DNA of 64,000 nt. It comes from Lichenicola cladoniae. GTDB lineage: Bacteria > Pseudomonadota > Alphaproteobacteria > Acetobacterales > Acetobacteraceae. The notes beneath the pieces were generated by a model, which saw only the letters and a program-made list of their open reading frames with translations, was not told where the DNA came from and made no database searches. Each line of letters begins with the position of its first letter. Position 1 is the first letter of the stretch. This document shows, piece after piece, positions 60,323 through 64,000 of this stretch. The translations under genes and the position numbers were made by a program. Location: positions 3,539,501 through 3,603,500 of the forward strand of contig NZ_CP053708.1 of the NCBI RefSeq assembly GCF_013201075.1, given 5' to 3'.

Positions 60323-62890
60323 ATGTCGATATCGACCGGTAGCGACCTCAGGACACGATCGCAGCATGGCTGGACGGCTCCGGACCCGTGTGCCGACAGC
60401 CATCTGGACATGCTCACGCGCGTTGCCTGCGAAGCCTTACTCATGCCGATGGCGATGGTGAACCTGTTCGACGGCGACCGGCTGGCCGTCGGCTCGGCGT
60501 TCGGACTCGGGGCCCGCGAGACCGACCTGCAGGATCCACCCTTCTGCCGGCACGTCATGCGGAGCGACCAGAAGCCGCTGATCGTTTCCGATGCATGGGC
60601 GGATCCGCACTACGCCACCAGTGCGCTGGCGGCAGGCTGTCTCGGGGTGCGCTTCCAGGCGGGCACGGCCATTACCGATGCAACCGGGCAGACCCTCGGC
60701 ACCCTGTGCGTGTTCGATACTCGCCCACGTCACCTGGACGAGCATGCCATCGGCATCCTGCTCGACCTGGCGGCCACCGTCGCAGCCAGGCTCGATTTCC
60801 ATCAGGTGAAGGCGGCGTTCGAGGAGAGCGAACTGCATTACCGTCACGCACTGGAGCTCAATCCGCAGATGCCGTGGACCGCATCCGCGGACGGGATCGT
60901 CGATGAAGCGAGCCCGCGCTGGCGAGCCGTGATGGGCGAGCCGGCAGACAAGGCGACGCCACTCGGACGCTGGGCATCGGGGTTTCATCCTAACGAGACC
61001 ATCGACGTCATGGCCGCATGGTGGAAGTCGGTGAAGGATGGCACGCCGTACGACATCCAGTGCCGCCTCCGTACCGGCGGTGCGATCTATCGGTGGTTTC
61101 GCATCCGTGCCGCTGCGAGACGCGATGACGACGGCCACATCGTGCGCTGGTACGGAACCACCGAGGATATTCACGACCAGAAAACCACCGACCTGGCCTT
61201 GGCCGAAAGCGAGCAGCGGCTGCGCTTCGCACTCGAGAATGCGAAACTCGGAACCTGGGATCTCGATCTCGCCAGCGGACATCTGAAATCCTCTCCGCTC
61301 TTCGCCGCGTGCTTCGGCTTCGAACGGGTGGACGAGGAGACCGGCCATCAGCAGCTTCTGTCGATGCTGCATCCGTCGGACGGGGCCGTCCGGCGCGACG
61401 CGATCGAAGGCGCACTGGCGCGGCACGAGGATCTCTATGTCGAGTATCGTATCATCTGGGCCGACGGCAGCACGCACTGGGTCAGGATCACCGGCCACGG
61501 CATCTACGACCGGGCCGGCAAGCCGACGCGGATGACCGGCCTGGCGCTGGACATCACCGATCAGCGGCGGGACGAGGAAGACCGTGCCCTCGCGGAGGCA
61601 CGGATCCGGTATCTCGCCTACCATGATCCGCTGACCGGCCTCGCCAATCGCCGGCTTCTGCACGATCGCCTGAACGAAAGCGTATCCGACGCTCACGAAC
61701 AGTCCCGGCTGGCGCTGCTGTGCATCGACATCGATCAGTTCAGGGCGATCAACGACACGCTGGGGCACGACGCCGGCGACCGCCTGCTGCTGCATGCCGC
61801 CGACCGGCTGCGCGCCTGTGCCGGACCGAAAGACATCGTCGCCCGCTATGGCGGCGACGAATTTGCCTTCCTGGTCACGGATGCGCGCAACGACGCCGAC
61901 ATGGACCGGCTGGTGATTCGCATCCAGCAGGCGCTGGCGAAGCCGTTCGAGGTCGAGCAGCACACGGTCCTGCTGACCGGCAGCATCGGCATCGCATTCT
62001 CGCCGGACCACGCAGGCGATGCGGAGCAGCTGCTGCGCAATGCCGACGCTGCCCTCTACCGCGCGAAATTATCGGGACGAGGCAGCTCGCGTGTATTCGA
62101 AGCCGGAATGGACACGGTGATGCAGGCGCGCCAAGCCCTCAAGCTCCGGCTGCGCGATGCCCTGACCAAGAACCAGTTCAGGCTGTTCTACCAGCCGCTG
62201 GTCGACGTCGCGACCGGACGCGTCGACAGCTTCGAGGCGCTGCTGCGATGGCAGCATCCGGAACGCGGCCTGCTGGCACCGAGCGAGTTCATCCCCGCGG
62301 CCGAGGAAACCGGCTGGATCGTCGCAATCGGACGATGGGCGCTCCAGGAGGCGTGCCGCGAGGCCATGAAGTGGCCGAGTACGATCGGCGTCGCCGTCAA
62401 CCTGTCCGCGATCCAGTTCCGGTTCGCGACCCTGACCGCCGATGTCATCGGCGCCCTGGAACAATCGGGGCTACCCCCGAACCGGCTGGAACTGGAAGTC
62501 ACCGAGACCCTGCTGATCCAGGACAACGACACCAACACCTCGATCCTGGAGAGCCTGAGCGAACTCGGCGTGCGGATCGCGCTCGATGATTTCGGTACCG
62601 GGTATTCGTCGCTCAGCTACCTCCGCAGCTTCCGTTTCGACAAGATCAAGATCGACCGGTCGCTGATCACCACCCTGACCGAGCCGCCGGACAGCGATGC
62701 CGTGATGAACGCCATTGTCGGCCTTGGCCGGAACCTGGCGATCGCGACCACCGCCGAAGGTATCGAGACCGACGAGCAGTTCGCCCTGGTCCGTGCCTAT
62801 GGCTGCACGCAGGCGCAGGGCTTCCTGTTCAGCGAACCGGTGCCGGCCTCGGGCGTCTCCGGCCTGCTCGAGCGGCTCGGCAGCCGCTAA
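60323..62890 (+). CDS. GAF-PAS-PAS-GGDEF-EAL c-di-GMP turnover protein
   Basis: 855 residues, AGGACGG before ATG 60323. GAF (~28-160, 'DPPFCRHVMRSDQKPLIVSDAWADPHY'), PAS (~170-290), PAS/PAC (~297-420), GGDEF (intact, 510-514) and EAL (intact, 638-640, with LDDFGTGYSSLSYLRSF). No membrane segments are visible, so it senses a cytoplasmic signal. The RxxD inhibitory site is not conserved (residue 501 is Gly). Both catalytic motifs are intact, so net activity cannot be predicted. It is a single gene, divergent from the yellow-like gene. Confidence 0.94.
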   Translation: MSISTGSDLRTRSQHGWTAPDPCADSHLDMLTRVACEALLMPMAMVNLFDGDRLAVGSAFGLGARETDLQDPPFCRHVMRSDQKPLIVSDAWADPHYATSALAAGCLGVRFQAGTAITDATGQTLGTLCVFDTRPRHLDEHAIGILLDLAATVAARLDFHQVKAAFEESELHYRHALELNPQMPWTASADGIVDEASPRWRAVMGEPADKATPLGRWASGFHPNETIDVMAAWWKSVKDGTPYDIQCRLRTGGAIYRWFRIRAAARRDDDGHIVRWYGTTEDIHDQKTTDLALAESEQRLRFALENAKLGTWDLDLASGHLKSSPLFAACFGFERVDEETGHQQLLSMLHPSDGAVRRDAIEGALARHEDLYVEYRIIWADGSTHWVRITGHGIYDRAGKPTRMTGLALDITDQRRDEEDRALAEARIRYLAYHDPLTGLANRRLLHDRLNESVSDAHEQSRLALLCIDIDQFRAINDTLGHDAGDRLLLHAADRLRACAGPKDIVARYGGDEFAFLVTDARNDADMDRLVIRIQQALAKPFEVEQHTVLLTGSIGIAFSPDHAGDAEQLLRNADAALYRAKLSGRGSSRVFEAGMDTVMQARQALKLRLRDALTKNQFRLFYQPLVDVATGRVDSFEALLRWQHPERGLLAPSEFIPAAEETGWIVAIGRWALQEACREAMKWPSTIGVAVNLSAIQFRFATLTADVIGALEQSGLPPNRLELEVTETLLIQDNDTNTSILESLSELGVRIALDDFGTGYSSLSYLRSFRFDKIKIDRSLITTLTEPPDSDAVMNAIVGLGRNLAIATTAEGIETDEQFALVRAYGCTQAQGFLFSEPVPASGVSGLLERLGSR

Positions 62891-62926
62891 CGTCGCGCGC
62901 GGCCGGAATCACACGAGGCCGAGGCG

Positions 62927-64000
62927 CTATCCGACGGTCGGAACGAACGCGCCGAGTTCCTTCGGCCATGGACCGCGGGTGGTGTCCAGCCCGTCGACCG
63001 GAGGCAGCTTCACCACGCCGCCACCAGCCGCGGCCTGATAGATCGCTGCCATGATCTTCATGTCCTGCAAGCCTTCGGCACCCGGCGTGCGTGGTTCCTG
63101 GTTCGCGTGCAGGGACGCGGCGAACGCATCCATTTCGTGGGCGAACTGGCTTTTCGGCGAGAAGCGTCTTGAGTCGGTCGAGCTCGCCATTCCCGCCTTG
63201 CGATTGATGCCCAGCGTCAGGTTGTCGTAGCCGAACGCCGGGTCGAGCCCGAACCATCCGGTCTCGGCGTGCACCCGCAGGAACCGGCTTTCGTGGAAGC
63301 TGTAGCCGGCGGTGCCGTTGGCGACGACGCCGCTCGGAAACCGCAGGGTGAACATGGAGATGTCCTCGATCTCGCGGAAGCGCGGATCGTTGGCGGGTCG
63401 GGTCAGCTGGCCGGTCACCTCGATCGGCTCCTCGCCGGTGATGTAGCGGAACGCGTTCAGGCAATAGAGTCCGACATCGGGCAGCGAGCCGCCACCGGCA
63501 AGCGCCTTGATCTGGCGCCACTGGCCATTGGGCGCGTCGTTCTGCCCGTTCACCGCCTCGATCATGCGGATCGCGCCAAAGGTTTTCGACCGGGCGAGAT
63601 CGATGACGGTGCGGTGCTCCGGCGTGTATTGCAGGCGGTAGGCGATCATCAGCTTGCGATTGGCCTGGGCACAGGCATCGACCATCGACTGCGCCTCGGC
63701 AACGGTCGCCGCCATCGGCTTCTCGCACAGGACATGCTTGCCTGCCTTGGCGGCGCGAATGGTAAACTCGGCATGCAGTGCGTTGGGCAGCACGATATAG
63801 ACGATGTCGATATCGGGATTGTTGCTGATCTGGTCGAAGGTATCGTAGCTGTAGAGGTTCTTTTCCGGCACGCCGTACTGCGCGGCGATCGCGCGCGCCT
63901 TGGCCGGGTCGCCACTGACCAGGCCGGTCAGGCGAACATGCTTGGTCTCGCCGAAGCCCGGGATGATATTCTCGAGTGCCAGAGCGCCAAGTCCGACCAC
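62927..64000 (-). CDS. Glucose-fructose oxidoreductase-like Gfo/Idh/MocA protein, 5' end missing
   Basis: The last ~357 residues are in the window; the start lies beyond the right edge. The Rossmann segment 'VGLGALALENIIPGF' lacks only its first residues. 'LPNALHAEFTIRAAKAGKHVLCEKPMAATVAEAQ' carries the catalytic EKP lysine, and 'GGGSLPDVGLYCLNAFRYITGEEPIEV' is the C-domain motif. The overall pattern closely follows Zymomonas glucose-fructose oxidoreductase as I recall it. Whether a Tat signal precedes the window edge cannot be seen. Confidence 0.9.
   Translation of the reverse strand: MVGLGALALENIIPGFGETKHVRLTGLVSGDPAKARAIAAQYGVPEKNLYSYDTFDQISNNPDIDIVYIVLPNALHAEFTIRAAKAGKHVLCEKPMAATVAEAQSMVDACAQANRKLMIAYRLQYTPEHRTVIDLARSKTFGAIRMIEAVNGQNDAPNGQWRQIKALAGGGSLPDVGLYCLNAFRYITGEEPIEVTGQLTRPANDPRFREIEDISMFTLRFPSGVVANGTAGYSFHESRFLRVHAETGWFGLDPAFGYDNLTLGINRKAGMASSTDSRRFSPKSQFAHEMDAFAASLHANQEPRTPGAEGLQDMKIMAAIYQAAAGGGVVKLPPVDGLDTTRGPWPKELGAFVPTVG

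Overview
The window is about 64 kb of a high-GC alphaproteobacterial chromosome, most likely a member of the Acetobacteraceae. That placement is inference. It rests on the GC-rich codon usage, the Hint-domain secreted protein, MmcB, a full-length MetH with an alphaproteobacterial-looking pterin domain, a candidate LexA box of the alphaproteobacterial GTTC-N7-GTTC type, and the ChW-like protein next to glycosyltransferases. Almost all of the sequence is tightly packed core or near-core genes. No prophage, insertion sequence, CRISPR array or rRNA operon was seen.

Layout. 1-1.3 kb: 5' end of ettA, a tRNA-Ile(CAU) gene and ppa. 1.25-12.9 kb: one long leftward block comprising a type I secretion ABC transporter, an HlyD adaptor, a Sel1-repeat protein, a 1,112-residue double glycosyltransferase, a ChW-like protein and a GT4 glycosyltransferase; this looks like a surface-glycoconjugate or secretion locus. 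13-17 kb: a P-loop-less G3E-like protein diverging from metH. 17.2-18.9 kb: a Hint-domain protein broken by an in-frame TAG. 19-21.7 kb: a HisE-like protein, cvpA and purF. 21.8-32 kb: small conserved proteins, a PfkB-type sugar kinase, a COG2509-like flavoprotein, a CDF metal exporter, a purine permease convergent with guanine deaminase, and a PA0069-family radical SAM protein with a candidate SOS box.

32.3-38.1 kb is the most interesting part: a complete diffusible-signal-factor (DSF) quorum-sensing module. It has an RpfF-type signal synthase, an RpfC-type five-helix hybrid sensor kinase, and, where Xanthomonas has the HD-GYP regulator RpfG, a REC-PAS-GGDEF-EAL protein. This combines the RpfC phosphorelay of Xanthomonas with a PAS-GGDEF-EAL output like that of Burkholderia RpfR. 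A second diguanylate cyclase/phosphodiesterase (GAF-PAS-PAS-GGDEF-EAL) lies at 60.3 kb.

38.3-43.6 kb: WD40 protein, CobW GTPase, O-antigen ligase-like protein, GT4 and GST. 43.7-48.9 kb: tRNA thiolation and Fe-S sulfur supply (mnmA, ferredoxin, two tandem cysteine desulfurases) and an alpha/beta hydrolase. 48.9-64 kb: anmK, tyrS, an SDR, a compositionally atypical patch carrying an exported HExxH protein and an LprI-like protein, an Rrf2 regulator, mmcB, an inositol-phosphatase-family enzyme, a SYLF protein, an alcohol dehydrogenase, a yellow/royal-jelly-like protein, the second GGDEF-EAL protein and the 3' part of a glucose-fructose oxidoreductase-like gene. Three copies of an apparently undescribed palindromic intergenic repeat (79-163 bp) occur at 43.7, 44.8 and 51.4 kb. 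All family assignments come from reading the sequence and recall of family motifs; no database search was run.
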